Shown here: piece by piece, positions 11,218 through 22,769 of the stretch
Position numbering within the stretch: position 1 is the first letter of the stretch
How the letters are laid out: each line of letters begins with the position of its first letter
Assembly: GCA_934047225.1 (NCBI GenBank)
Contig: OW203986.1
Coordinates: 14,077,221-14,141,220 of the forward strand
DNA from: Ypsolopha sequella
Taxonomy: Eukaryota > Arthropoda > Insecta > Lepidoptera > Ypsolophidae
Reading direction: 5' to 3'
DNA: 64,000 nt
Position numbers and translations under genes: made by a program
Notes under the pieces: model-generated
Told to the model about the DNA's origin: nothing
Database searches by the model: none
What the model saw: the letters and a program-made list of their open reading frames with translations, nothing else

Positions 11218-12334
11218 TATTGACATCTCAAGGATGACCTTTTTCCCAAATTGAATTTGTCTGTCTTTGAAAAGTTCAATTAGATTATTTCCGAAACTTT
11301 TGCCAAACATCAAAAACTAAATTTAATACCAACTTTGTTGGTCATACTATGTAACAGGTTTAGTTAGACTCAACAAATCTAATTAAACAAATATAAATGG
11401 TCCGACCGCAGAACTACGACGGCAGGCAGAGGTCTAACCTCTATCTAGTAAAACAAGCACCCAGACCACAAATATCAAGAGATATGGTATTAAAAGGCGT
11501 CATCACACCCAAAACTCTATACAAACGCTGTCACCACATTTTGGGGTCCACTAACATTATCTAGATCTGTGTGAAATTTGAGTAATACCTTAACAACAAA
11601 CCCCTAAAATACGTATATTTAACGGTTTTTTACCAAAAGTGTAGCCGAACGTGCTTTTATTGTTTTAGATAAAATCAAAAAATTAATACGACACAAACAT
11701 CTAAAATGTTATCTATATTATTAATAAACAAAAATAATGTTTGAAACGTCCACAATCTAGCCAAAATCTGGTCTCTCCTGAAACAAGTTTTCAATGTTGC
11801 GCCCGCGACGAAATCGGCATGATTGTATTGTCCTCGCAAGTTTCATGGAGCGTGCACCTTATAGCGAAATGAAACACCATGACATCTGGCCACGCCCAAA
11901 ACTGCGTTGATCGCTTCATTATGTCTGTTCTTAAGGGGGCGTGGCCCTTGCGAACGCATGAGGCCAAAATAGGCCTCATGCGAGACCCAATGTCAATAGA
12001 GGTGTGATTTGTTTTGTTGTCTGTGGCTACAGGTTGATGTATTGCCCTCTTTTTGCATGTGTACTATTAGTGTGTGTGAGAAATATGAGTAATATGTGTG
12101 CCGTACTTATAGTTTTTGTGTTTTTGTCGGTGAAATAACTAGGAGGAAAGGTGGTGACATCTGAACACGAACAATTGGAATAATAAGGCACATCTCCTGT
12201 TATCCGTGGGTCTATTCATGGCAAAACAAGCACCCAGGCCTTTAAATAATTATATAGTTATTATTGAACATGACGTATCTAACGTGATAAAATTATAAAA
12301 CATCATTGTGGTGAATTTTATTCATCTTGAATTG
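11218..12334. other. Repeat-derived non-coding stretch
   Basis: AAAACAAGCACCCAGACC near 11454 and AAAACAAGCACCCAGGCC near 12223 are direct copies of one repeat motif. A perfect hairpin GCATGAGGCC-AAAATA-GGCCTCATGC sits at 11954-11979. No gene is supported. A 62-codon minus-strand frame at 11791-11979 has no recognisable features. Confidence 0.5.
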
Positions 12335-12440
12335 AGAGCGGTTTCGCAGCTGGATTGTGAAAAACGCGCCTTTTTTAATTCATCGAAACAGGACGCTAAA
12401 ATTCAAAATTCATTCAATAGTTATTCAACAAAAGCTAATT
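12335..12440 (+). repeat. Copy of the 'GGTTTCGCAGCTGGATTGTGAAAAACG' family
   Basis: It matches one arm of the foldback at 8057-8288: GAGCGGTTTCGCAGC, then TCATCGAAACAGGACGC and AATTCATTCAATAGTTATTC. It is a single, uninverted copy. Confidence 0.6.
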
Positions 12441-12483
12441 GTGTATGTTGAAATCGCAAAGTTTATATTTATTTTATTGTGTT

Positions 12484-12660
12484 TTTTAGTATGTGCTGTT
12501 ATAGCGGCAACAGAAATACATCATCTGTGAAAATTTCAACTGTCTAACTATCACGGTTCATGAGATACAGCCTGGTGACAGACGGACGGACAGACAGAAG
12601 GACAGCGGAGTCTTAGTAATAGGGTCCCGTTGGTTGCCCTTTGGGTTCGAAACCCTAAAA
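12484..12660 (+). repeat. Partial copy of the 'AAGTGCGAGTCGGACTCGC' repeat (3' half)
   Basis: The characteristic run is present: GTTATAGCGGCAACAGAAAT, ATTTCAACTGTCTAACTATC, GACAGACGGACGGACAGACA, TCTTAGTAATAGGGTCCCGT, then AAACCCTAAAA. A further degenerate partial copy follows at about 12720-12850. Confidence 0.65.
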
Positions 12661-12849
12661 TAAATTACAAAATATGGTATGAAAAATTATTTATTTACAT
12701 TCAATAATTAATTCAATAATCGGTTTTAGATCAACATTTTCAACAACATATGAAAATCTATCTCATTCCGTGTAAGAGCTAGTGACCCGGTGACATACGA
12801 ACGGAGAGACAGACAGCCCGTTTTGCCCTTTGGATACGGAAACATGAAA

Positions 12850-14689
12850 AATCTAAATTTAATGTATATATTCATCTGCGTTCTCGTTAAAAAACGGTAA
12901 GTCACTCGTTTTTCAGGTTAAATTACTCGTTAATGGCAATAATTCAGTGTAAACTTCTTTTAACACCACATTAGAAATATCTTTATATTGTGAATGAACA
13001 GAAAAAAAATTAAAAATGTTAATATTAATAAAAAAATTTGGAGCTCCTGTTATTGAGATTTTACGGGTAGACTGAATTTTCATATGAAATTATGAATTAA
13101 CATGGATCATGGACATCTGAAAAAATAAACGTGGACGTCGGAAAAATACTGTTAGTGTTGGTGAACAAAATAGAAACGTAAATTTAATTAACATTTTTCA
13201 CTAAAATTGAAAAAGAAAACGATGTAAAAACAATATTTTTGGCCAAATCCATCACTGTTTTTTATATACTAATTATTTATAAAAAAAAAATTTAAACTCT
13301 TAATAATACGTATTGTCATTCATTTGTATTAAATATTTTAAAACCGCTCCATAAACGCGCGCGTGAGCCGAAAAGTCGTCGTGTCTCTGTCTACACCTTA
13401 CATGCTAGAGTGAGAGCGCGTTTTGTTTGTACCGACAACGCTCTTAACATCTATAATTCCTTGAAAATTGTGTAATACTCAATTCATATTTTTCTTAATC
13501 AATACAGTACAATGTTTTATCTGTGTTTGCGGGGTCTCTTGATGTGTTTTTTCCTTTTTATTCGTATTGTACAATGGTGTACAGTTATTGATTTTCCACT
13601 TTCCGATTGGGTCTACGTTAAAAAACATTAAGGGTTGTTGACACTTCTGAACGAGGCAAGGCATGTGTTTTCTCAGAAAACACAGTAACCTTAAATTCTC
13701 CAGGGTATAGATAGACTGAGCTTAGCTCAGCCATGTCTCATCCATCATTTATGCTGACTGATACCTAACCAGACTTCACTAAACAAACCTACTAACTTTC
13801 TCTAGCTATGCCTGACTTACGTAATGTATCTACTGTTTATAGCCATCACCCTTAATATTTAATACCTATCTACTCTTACTTGTCGATTTCTGACGAGGGT
13901 TGACGTATTTTCAATACGACGTACTCCAATGTTCCTAAGAATACTCAATGACAGTTTATTCGGTACCAAAATAGGCTCATATTTGTGAAATTGACAGGCA
14001 GACTGTAGAATCTGATTGCATGTACTGGATTTAACAGGACTCTCGGGACGTCTGGACAATGGACGCTTCAATTTTTATTTCGGTCGTCCATTTATTGCTG
14101 GGGGATGATTTATGATCTTGTGGTGCGATGTTGCGTTGGTAATATCAGCCTCTTTTGGATATTAAAAGTTTCGCCCTAACATAGTTCGTAGCTCCAACTC
14201 CAAAAGTTCAAAATCCAAGGTTGCTTTGGCAGTTTTCATCTGCATTGGTCAGTGGCGGTTAGGTCATGCGTTGCGTCGCTGTGAAATGATGCGTGCAATG
14301 TCCAGCCAAAAAGCCTACCTAACTTTACAAAATAAATGACGCCATTTTAAAGTGGATCGTTATCTAGATTGCGGCCATTGCTTTAAATGGTTGTGTTGAA
14401 TAAATAATTTGAAAGGACTTTTCATAAGTGATGTCTATCAATGGCTCAAGTTAAGAAGAATGGTTTTAGTTTAACATTTTACGTCCTTTTTGCTATATAT
14501 TAGATCGTGAGCCTTGAGGAAAATGATGACCCAATCGTAAAGAAAGTGTAATCTTTCAGGATTCTGACATTTACTCGGATATTGGAACATTTGAAAAGCA
14601 AATGACTTTGACCCTACTTCCACACTGGCGTCTGCGTCGAACTGTAACAAACACCCTTTTTACTTTATTAATAAGTAAAATATATTGAT
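12850..14689. other. AT-rich non-coding stretch
   Basis: No coding potential is recognised. A GC-richer palindromic patch (AACGCGCGCGTGAG to GAGAGCGCGTTTTG, about 13355-13420) is probably another short MITE. Confidence 0.45.
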
Positions 14690-15608
14690 CTTGAAAAATA
14701 TTTATTTATGTAATGTAGATATATCAGATACACTTATTATAGGTTGGTTTTAATGTAATATATTTAAATAATCTATGTCTATAGGTAATAGTTTTATATA
14801 ATAAAATGGGGAAATACACAAGGAAATAATAAAGGTTAGGTTTACATAAATTTAATAAAAAAATACACTTGAATAAAATGAAAATTGTAGGAATAAGGAA
14901 TAAATAATATTATAAATATATGCAAAATATATAATAAATATATGCCTAACTCCGCCCATTCGATTAGTCTTACTAAGAAGAAGGGCAAGAAACTTTTTAT
15001 AATATTAGTTACTTTACAAACAACAAAATGTAAAAAGTAAGCCTATACTTTAATTGAATAAAGAGATAAAAAATACAAAAATTATGTCATGAAGGCAAAA
15101 AAATATATATATATTAAAATATAATACCCTTGTCTACCTTTCCCATATAGTCCATATGCTTTTACAGGAATTTCTTATATTAACTAATTATTGTTAATTC
15201 TAGAGGAATCACAACATAACTTAGAAAATTAAACTAACTACTATTATGACAAAGATAATCATAACCCCATGCTTTAGTATCGTCTAAGTAATAATTTATT
15301 TTATAATTGTATGCCTTCTTTAATAGGCCCTGCTTAATAAACAGTTTAAACTTATTCTCTGACAAAGTAAGGACCTCCTTTGGAAGTTTGTTGTAAAATC
15401 TCATACCATGTCCTATGAAAGAGGTACCCACCTTCGCGAGTCTGATTTTTAGAAAAGCCAGTTTACGCTTATTTCTGGTTTCGTTACAGTTGCTCACCAA
15501 GCCTTGGGAAAGGCTCAACATTTCTTCTGACTTATAACTTGGTAAATTAATTCGCATGGAACTGTTAATATATTAATTTCTTTGAATGTTTCTCTTAATG
15601 AATCCCGG
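14690..15608 (-). pseudogene. 5'-truncated LINE (CR1/Jockey-like) C-terminus and 3' UTR
   Basis: On the minus strand from about 15605 the reading is SLRETFKEINILTVP, the conserved 'FK..ILTVPS' motif near the C-terminus of LINE reverse transcriptase proteins. A frame break follows. The frame at 15557-15234 then contains GMRFYNKLPKEV, FKLFIKQGLLKKAY and YYLDDTKAWG, matching the usual C-terminal 'hGxRFYNKLP...FK..LK..L..KAYY...DYL.D..W' pattern. About 540 bp of 3' UTR runs to ~14690 and is shared with 10725-11217. RT and endonuclease domains are missing, which is typical 5' truncation. Confidence 0.75.
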
Positions 15609-15637
15609 TGCCGGTCAAAGTGCTCTCGACTCCTGGT

Positions 15638-15826
15638 CTACGAAGGGCTCTCGACTCCCGGTCTAAAAAAGTAAATGTCACAAACTCGGGACAGTTCCTC
15701 GACCACTGCGTTGGTGGTGATAGTGAGTGAACAAATCAACAAAGCCACGATCGTGGGCGGGCTCATATGTGAGCGAAGGCTTCTGAGAACTCGAACCTTT
15801 CCAAAATAAAAGTTACGACTTTCCAT
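15638..15826 (-). CDS. Low-confidence ORF with signal-peptide-like segment
   Basis: The minus-strand frame is 62 codons. An internal Met is followed by SPPTIVALLICSLTITTNAV, which resembles a secretion signal or membrane segment, and then VEELSRVCD. Local GC content is higher than the flanks. The end of the frame runs into a short direct repeat (GGAGTCGAGAGC, twice). No family is recognised, and it could be the start exon of an unknown gene or chance sequence in a repeat. Confidence 0.2.
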   Translation of the reverse strand: MESRNFYFGKVRVLRSLRSHMSPPTIVALLICSLTITTNAVVEELSRVCDIYFFRPGVESPS

Positions 15827-16636
15827 CTCCGCTTACTAATGAGGCGAAACGTTGTCATTTTCCTTATTCTATTAAGATGATTGCTTACCATCTTGAAAGG
15901 TTCACTAGCAGTCGCATGGTTGGAATAGCTGCAAAATAAAATTATTTAGTTTAAATTCCGAAGGATTTCAAACCAAGTTTAATTCAAAAGAAACCACAAA
16001 ATACCTTTCCCGCTCTTATTTTAAGAGTCATCCAGCCATTAAATCCTACGTTCGATAAAACCACAAAGTAAACCGACTAGATTTCGTAGAAAACCAATAA
16101 ATTAGTCACATTAGGTACCCGAACCAATATCGCTAAAACGTTTTTCTAGCACCTGAAACTAGTTTTGTTAGTCACAGGGGCATTGAATTACTGAGCTGTT
16201 TTGAACTGATGGAGAGGGAATAGAACAGTCTGTGGTACAGTTTAAGAACAGTCGATACACTCCATAATAAGGAACATCCATGCATCATAAGAAAAACTAA
16301 AACCGATATTATGATTTTTACGGAATCATGTTTCTCAGCCTATTTCACCACTTGTTTGTTTGTAGAACTCAATTTTGTAAATATGATGTTTTTTGTATAA
16401 GTTATTGTCACATACACATTTCACATTAAGTACATTCATAATGTACCTACATATATACTACGAGCTATCAGGCACTTTACACACAGCAGGTTATAAAACT
16501 GGCCTTTACTTGCACAAATATTATTTGAATAAGAAGTAATCCTTCTTCGGTATGATAAATCTTCAATATTTTAATGTAATAGCGGCATAAAACCAAAAAA
16601 ATTACAAAGCTACGTTTTAAAGTGTGACGCCTACGG

Positions 16637-16851
16637 TAGTGAACGAACTGTTTCCCGAGCTGTGCCCGACGCCTCAAGACAACAATCATGGTGTGAAACG
16701 AAGCCAGTTTCCCAGAACGAAGTTCCAGAGCGGAAGTGGGGCCACTGACTCATGGCGCTAAGTCGCGATCTCGTTTCTGCGATTGCAGCCTTTTGTAGAG
16801 CCTCATTGTGTGCCATTTCAAAGCTTGTTGCAAATACGGTTGACACGCTAA
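16637..16851 (-). CDS. Low-confidence coding-like exon
   Basis: An open minus-strand stretch of ~70 codons reads ...FEMAHNEALQKAAIAETRSR and FRSGTSFWETGFVSHHDCCL. Amino-acid use is balanced, with W, H and C, unlike the AT-driven frames elsewhere, and GC is near 50%. A TGA lies just upstream. ATATTAG|CG could be an acceptor and CC|GTAGGC a weak donor. I do not recognise the family. A conserved internal exon of a minus-strand gene is possible. Confidence 0.3.
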
Positions 16852-17558
16852 TATTTTTGTTTCAGTGATCCTACAATCTGTGGGCAAATATTGGCAAGGG
16901 GCGGGGCGTTGTGTGAATCCTCAAATGGGTGTTGAAAATTGAAAAATCTGTAATGATACCTGTTATGAACTGAATGTGAATAAAACGACCAGATCAAAGT
17001 ACCTAAGCAGCTAATAATATATTGGTTATAAGAAACATAATAAATTAACTTACTTGAACAACAAAAACATTTTTCTTGTTATGACTTCTCAAGATGACAA
17101 AATCAAAAATATAAAAAAGTAACTAATCCAAAGACCATGAGATGAGTGGAGGCCAGCAGTTCATCACAATACCGGTATATATGAAATCTATGAAATCAAA
17201 ACCAGAAAGGACAAATTTATAGACATCGTAATTAATATATTGTTCTTTGCGCTGTGCATGTATAAATTTTGTGTAGTTATGGGCCCGTAGCATAGTATTT
17301 AGTCGCGGGCGACGCACACTGGTTCCATATCACGAAATCGTGGACTTAGGGTGAAGTCAATTTGAAGGTCAAGGAATCGAACTGATTTTTTTTTGATAGA
17401 CTGCTAAAACTATTACAAACACTTTTTACTGATGTAGTTTTTCTGAAATATGCATTAATTTAAGAGAAAAGAATCATTGAATTATTTTTTGTATGGAGAA
17501 AATTATGTTTTTGTCAATTACTTGCGAGCTTCATGTTTATTTAAAATGAAACTTACTA

Positions 17559-18611
17559 CAGGTCATTGAGGAAGTTACGGCTAACATTATCTTTCCTTAC
17601 ACTTATCTGCGTAAATCTGCGATTTGGAAGCTACAGGCACTTGAAAATATTTAATGAAAAGGTCAAGAAATTGAACTGATTTTTTATTTTTGGTAGACAG
17701 CTTACTCTATTACAAACATCTTTTACTGATGTAGTTTTGCAAAAATATGCATCACTTTCAGAGAAAAAAAAATATTGAATTATTTTTGTATGGAGAAAAT
17801 TATGTTTTTGTCAATTACTTGCGTGCTTCATGTTTATTTAAAATTAAACTTAGTTCAGGTCATTGAGGAAGTCACGGCCAACATTTTATTTCCTTACACT
17901 TATCTGCGTAAATCTGCGCTTTGGAAGCTACAGGCACTTGAAAATATTTAATGAAAAGGTCAAGAATTTGAACGGATTTTTTATTTTTGGTAGACAGCTT
18001 ACTCTATTACAAACATCTTTTACTGATGTAGTTTTGCAAAAATATGCATCACTTTCAGAGAAAAAAAAATATTGAATTATTTTTGTATGGAGAAAATTAT
18101 GTTTTTGTCAATTACTTGCGTGCTTCATGTTTATTTAAAATTAAACTTAGTTCAGGTCATTGAGGAAGTCACGGCCAACATTTTATTTCCTTACACTTAT
18201 CTGCGTAAATCTGCGCTTTGGAAGCTACAGGCACTTGAAAATATTTAATGAAAAGGTCAAGAATTTGAACAGATTTTTTTTTTTTGGTAGACAGCTTACT
18301 CTTTTACAAACATCTTTTACTGATGTAGTTTTGCAAAAATATGCATCACTTTCAGAGAAAAAAAAAATATTGAATTATTTTTGTATGGAGAAAATTATGT
18401 TTTTGTCAATTACTTGCGTGCTTCATGTTTATTTAAAATTAAACTTAGTTCAGGTCATTGAGGAAGTCAAGGCCAACATTTTATTTCCTTACACTTAACT
18501 GCGAAAATCTACGCTTTGGAAGCTATAGGCACTTGAAAATATTTTATGTAAAGGTCAAGGAATTGAACTGATTTTTTATTTTTGGTAGACTGCTGACTCT
18601 ATTACAAACAT
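17559..18611 (+). repeat. Left array of ~297-bp tandem repeats
   Basis: Unit boundaries (CAGGTCATTGAGGAAGT) fall at 17559, 17856, 18153 and 18451, giving periods of 297, 297 and 298. A partial unit precedes 17559 and another ends the array. Central units are nearly identical, while the outermost and innermost are more diverged, as expected from unequal exchange. Repeated 70-112-codon frames here are identical repeat translations and show no protein-like features. Confidence 0.9.
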
Positions 18612-19500
18612 ATGAGTAAGCTGTCTACCGAAAATAAAAAATCAGTTCAATTCCTTGACCTTTTCATTAAATATTTTCAAGTGCCTGTAGCTTCCAAAGC
18701 GCAGATTTACGCAGATAAGTGTAAGGAAATAAAATGTTGGCCGTGATTTCCTCAATGACTTGTAGTAAGTTTAATTTTAAATAAACATGAAGCACGCAAG
18801 TAATTGACAAAAACATAATTTTCTCCATACAAAAATAATTCAATATTTTTTTTTCTCTGAAAGTGATGCATATTTTTGCAAAACTACATCAGTAAAAGAT
18901 GTTTGTAATAGAGTAAGCTGTCTACCAAAAATAAAAAATCAGTTCAAATCCTTGACCTTTTCATTAAATATTTTCAAGTGCCTGTAGCTTCCAAAGCGCA
19001 GATTTACGCAGATAAGTGTAGGGAAATAAAATGTTGGCCGTGACTTCCTCAATGACCTGAACTAAGTTTAATTTTAAATAAACGTGAAGCACGCAAGTAA
19101 TTGACAAAAACATAATTTTCTCCATACAAAAATAATTCAATATTTTTTTTTCTCTGAAAGTGATGCATATTTTTGCAAAACTACATCAGTAAAAGATGTT
19201 AGTAATAGAGTAAGCTGTCTACCAAAAATAAAAAATCAGTTCAATTTCTTGACCTTTTCATTAAATATTTTCAAGTGCCTGTAGCTTCCAAAGCGCAGAT
19301 TTACGCAGATAAGTGTAAGGAAAAAAAATGTTGGCCGTAACTTCCTCAATGACCTGTAGTAAGTTTAATTTTAAATAAACATGAAGCACGCAAGTAATTG
19401 ACAAAAACATAATTTTCTCCATACAAAAAATAATTCAATGATTTTTTTCTCTTAAATTAATGCATATTTCAGAAAAACTACATCAGTAAAAGGTGTTTGT
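18612..19500 (-). repeat. Right (inverted) array of the same ~297-bp repeats
   Basis: The complementary junction CTCAATGAC recurs at 18751, 19048 and 19345, a 297-bp period. The array is the reverse complement of the left one but has about one unit fewer. The switch of orientation is abrupt, near ATATGAGTAAGCTGTCTACC. Confidence 0.9.
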
Positions 19501-19728
19501 AATACTTTCAGCAGTCTACCAAAAAAAAATCAGTTCGATTCCTTGACCTTCAAATTGACTTCACCCTAAGTCCACGATTTCGTGATATGGAACCAGTGTG
19601 CGACGCCACTAGTTGAATCACGAGTGCAAAGAGCGTGACGTGCTGTTTAATTGCAAAAACATCGTGTCACGCTCCTCCCACTTGTGATTCAACTAAGTTG
19701 CGTTGCGCGCGATTAAGCACTATGCTAC

Positions 19729-20402
19729 GAATGTTGTTCTGTGATTTATATTTTATTTATACGATAAGGTTTTTTGCTCGCTCTGATTGCAAAAACTCGT
19801 AATTCCTGACCGGATTCGTCATGGGTGGACCACAGTGAGCCAGTCACGAGTTCAGGCAGAAACTGTAATTGGTCCACTTCGTATACAATATGTTTCCAAC
19901 AAACATAATTCAGAGAAAGACAATGTAACAGTTACAGACCACTTAGCCGCTAGACGTCTTATCAACCAAGGACAAGTGAGAATATTTTCCGCCACTGCGC
20001 CCGCGCTGGGGTGCAGCGTACTAAGCAAGGAAATAGAGATGGGAACATGGGGTAGTATGTAATGACATTTGTATATTGTTGGCGAATAAGGTTTGCCCTC
20101 CTTAACGTATAAACGTCTTCTGAGTCGTCTGTGGTCTATGGTAAAGTAAATATAAATTTTGAGCGAAAATAAGAACGCATTACAAATAAAATTACATGAT
20201 CCTGTCTGATCCAATTATATGGAATATTTGGTTTCTGATTGATTTTATAATTTGTGATCTATAATAAATAATAATATAATATATAATGCGTAATAATGTA
20301 ATATATAAATAACGAATATTGCATACTTACGCTTTAAATAACATTTAATGTCACAGATGATACACAGAATTTAAAGACAGATTTAAATTCTACTCTTTGG
20401 TA
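19729..20402. other. Non-coding stretch with unassigned ORFs
   Basis: Frames of 91 codons (+, 19787-20062) and 120 codons (-, 19852-20214) overlap on opposite strands. Neither shows known motifs, and a repeat-like GAGATGGGAACATGGGGTAG block lies inside. I see no gene I can support. Confidence 0.4.
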
Positions 20403-20640
20403 AATAAATAAGAAAGAAAGAAAGAAAATAAATTTATTGGCGAGTTTACAAAAAAGAAAACTTAAAGCTAACACCGTAGAAAGAGTAATCTATACATAAA
20501 AATAACAACACGACTAAAGGATGTAGCTCAGCTATGTGCCATCCAAAACATGCTTTGGTTGGCGCTAGTTTTCAGCTACCTCCGTTACAATTGCATGATA
20601 AGGTATTTACGAGTCGTTAACAATTTTATTTACTAAATTG
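20403..20640 (-). mobile_element. LINE 3' end with (TTTC)n tail
   Basis: The minus strand ends in GCCAATAAATTTATTTTCTT followed by (TTCT)n, a polyadenylation-like signal and simple-repeat tail typical of LINE 3' ends. CACATAGCTGAGCTAC upstream is shared with the copy at 59648-59880. Confidence 0.55.
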
Positions 20641-21122
20641 AAAAATCAATAACAATTGGCAGAAATGGCTTATAATTAAATTAAAGAAAATAAAAACAAA
20701 ACCAAGTAACAAGACAAAAACAAAAAAAAGATAATTAGTACATACAGCTATAGAATTATTAGTAGGGTGTCTAGGTTTCCAAGGATGTTTCAACTATACA
20801 ACAACACCTATTCTATTTTTTGTGGGTAGACATGCCGAATAAGTTGAACAACAACCATTTTTACAAGACTTAAATAAAAATCTATAAACCTACATAAATA
20901 ATGTCTCGGCTATCTGCACAATATTAGGTTTTATAATCAATATCCATTGAAATAAATCATTCAAATCTGATTAATATTTAGAAAACTACGCCATAAAAAT
21001 ATATTTTTGTCCTTCCTCTTCACGGCCATATAGATAAAGGGCTCCTCGTTTTTTCCTTTTCTCCGCAGTAAGGATAAGAACCGAGACCACAAACGGGTTT
21101 CTTTTACAAAACCGGAATCGGT

Positions 21123-21842
21123 TACAGATCAGAAGGCGAGACCTGAGAATTGCGTTTGTATAGAGTAAAGTGAAGTGTAGAGAGTAAAGTGGCTTGAAGC
21201 GCGGAGCGTCCGCTAGACCAGGGGCTCTACCGCGTAATTCTCATTTGTATCAACTTCAAGCAAATGCATGCGAAATTCAACGCGTGCAAAAGAGATGGCA
21301 TGTTAGGCGGGTGTCGTCGCACGCACGACAAATTTCAATCTCAAGTTGATGTTGATGAAAATGAGAATTACGCGGTAGATCCACTTTTTACAGTCTGCTT
21401 GAAGCCGGCTCGGCTCCGCCCGGCACGTGGCGTCACCCTGCCGCGCACTTCCCGCATTTTACCTCTGGTAGCGCTAGCAGATTGAGGTTGTTTCGATTTT
21501 TGATTTTTTTCAATACAAATTAGTGAAATAGTTCCTACATTGAGTACACGAAAACCATTGAGCAGCCGATCGAAAGGCATTGTGTTAACTTGATAAAGTA
21601 TTTTAAAGATGTAATTAAATTTGAGGATCGAAACGCCGCCCGAAAAGATCGAGTCATCATAAACGTAGGCGATAGACGGGACGGAAGTGAATTTCAAGTT
21701 GATGAAGATGCAGTGTGAGGTTTAGGATGAATATTATAAAATTGTAAATAAATAAAAAATATAAATGTAATTTTTTGTCTGACTGTACATTTGGGCATCA
21801 CTAACACAAACGCAATTCTCAGGTCTCGCCTTCTTACCTGTA
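21123..21842. mobile_element. ~720-bp element with 27-bp perfect terminal repeats
   Basis: AAGGCGAGACCTGAGAATTG (continuing CGTTTGT) at 21133-21159 is the exact reverse complement of 21806-21832. Similarity continues a further ~10 bp outward. It encloses a second palindrome at 21227-21378 (CTACCGCGTAATTCTCAT and complement). No transposase is visible, so it is a non-autonomous DNA transposon of unknown superfamily. Confidence 0.7.
21227..21378. mobile_element. Inner palindromic MITE
   Basis: CTACCGCGTAATTCTCATTT and ...AAATGAGAATTACGCGGTAG form exact 18-20-bp ends, with ATCAACTTCAAG / CTCAAGTTGATG pairing inside. It is probably nested in the 21123-21842 element. Confidence 0.65.
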
Positions 21843-22685
21843 CAATGCCCCCTTGTATCCTTTCAACCACCATGAGTTTATGGATATTGACCACTACAAG
21901 GTAACACGTCACGTTTGAGAATTGGTAAAGGATAAATATTATAATATTTGTTAGTGATTTATAATTATTATGATATGAAATCTGACTTTTACATTAATTG
22001 AAAATTTTTAATAAATCCACCTACTCCAGCTGGTATGTTAGTTCTTGTAGAAAAGAAAATTTTCTATAATTTTTAATCACTATAAGCTCATAGAAATCGG
22101 AGTACTTGTAATATTTTTTAATTTTGCACGATTGAATGAAAAGTTTTTATTTTTACTTCCTTAGCATACCTCTAAAAATAGAAAGAGATGTAATATATTA
22201 ACAAGCTACAGTTTTTGAGTTTTTATTTTAAGAGGGCGCCGAGCAAAATAATCTAAAACGACAGTCACTGTTAAATTGATTTATTGAATAATATTTCAAT
22301 GATAAATAAATAATATATATATTTATTATCACAGAGAATGTATCTACACTTCCGCCGCAGCAAATATTTAAAATAACTTATGGTGTAAGAAACAAATCTA
22401 TCTCAAGTAGGCCAAAAATCTAAAAAAGGTATTGGGGTTTTAGTAATTTCAATAACTTAACTGTCGAATTTTGTCTCAACCACAATTCAAGACAATCACA
22501 AACGTTATAAAATACAATTGGGCCGTTTCACATTTTTTAAATTTTGTCTGGTAAATTAAATATGATTTTTTCTATTAAATTCAATCAATTGGACCACGAT
22601 AAAAAACGACCACGAGAGAACAAGCGAGGTGTCTAATCGTTCTACGCTCGGCGCAGCCTTAACTTACAAGTGGTATTGTAACTAT

Positions 22686-22765
22686 TTGTAACCTATTATC
22701 TTCATCATGGCCCGGACTGGCCTCAGGGAAGATCGGGTAAAACACCCGATGGGCCGATCGATGCC
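22686..22765. repeat. hAT-like terminal fragment
   Basis: GGCCCGGACTGGCCTCAGGG followed by the inverted block CGGGTAAAACACCCGATGGG resembles the left end of lepidopteran non-autonomous hAT elements. No matching right end is found nearby. Confidence 0.35.
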
Positions 22766-22769
22766 TTGA

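Larger units (their letters stand above)
17315..19600. mobile_element. Transib-like giant foldback element
   Basis: The termini are CACACTGGTTCCATATCACG and its exact inverted copy ending CCAGTGTG at 19600. The terminal repeat continues (GAAATCGTGGACTTAGGGTG, GAAGTCAATTTGAAGGTCAA) before the tandem arrays. The flanking 5-bp CGACG (17310-17314 and 19601-19605) fits the CGNCG target duplication, and CACACTG fits the RSS-like CACWRTG start, of Transib elements (the RAG1-related superfamily). Each arm is an array of ~297-bp repeats, about 4.4 units on the left and 3.3 on the right, meeting head to head near 18611. There is no transposase, so it would be non-autonomous. The superfamily call is inference from the termini. 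Confidence 0.65.
17288..19728. mobile_element. Older palindromic MITE, split by the foldback element
   Basis: Removing 17315-19600 and one CGACG joins GTAGCATAGTATTTAGTCGC (left) to ACTAGTTGAATCACGAGTGC ... GCACTATGCTAC (right). The result is a ~155-bp palindrome whose halves match almost base for base, including GTTGAATCAC and GAGCGTGAC blocks. This independently fixes the edges of the inserted element. A related sequence is near 528-590. Confidence 0.75.

Noticed and set aside
17863..18498. Two ORFs with near-identical protein sequence
   Set aside because: They are successive units of the 297-bp tandem repeat read in the same frame. They have no start context, no motifs, and the same sequence is inverted nearby.
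19787..20214. Overlapping 91- and 120-codon ORFs on opposite strands
   Set aside because: They are mutual shadows without known motifs or splice support, and the region includes repeat-like sequence.
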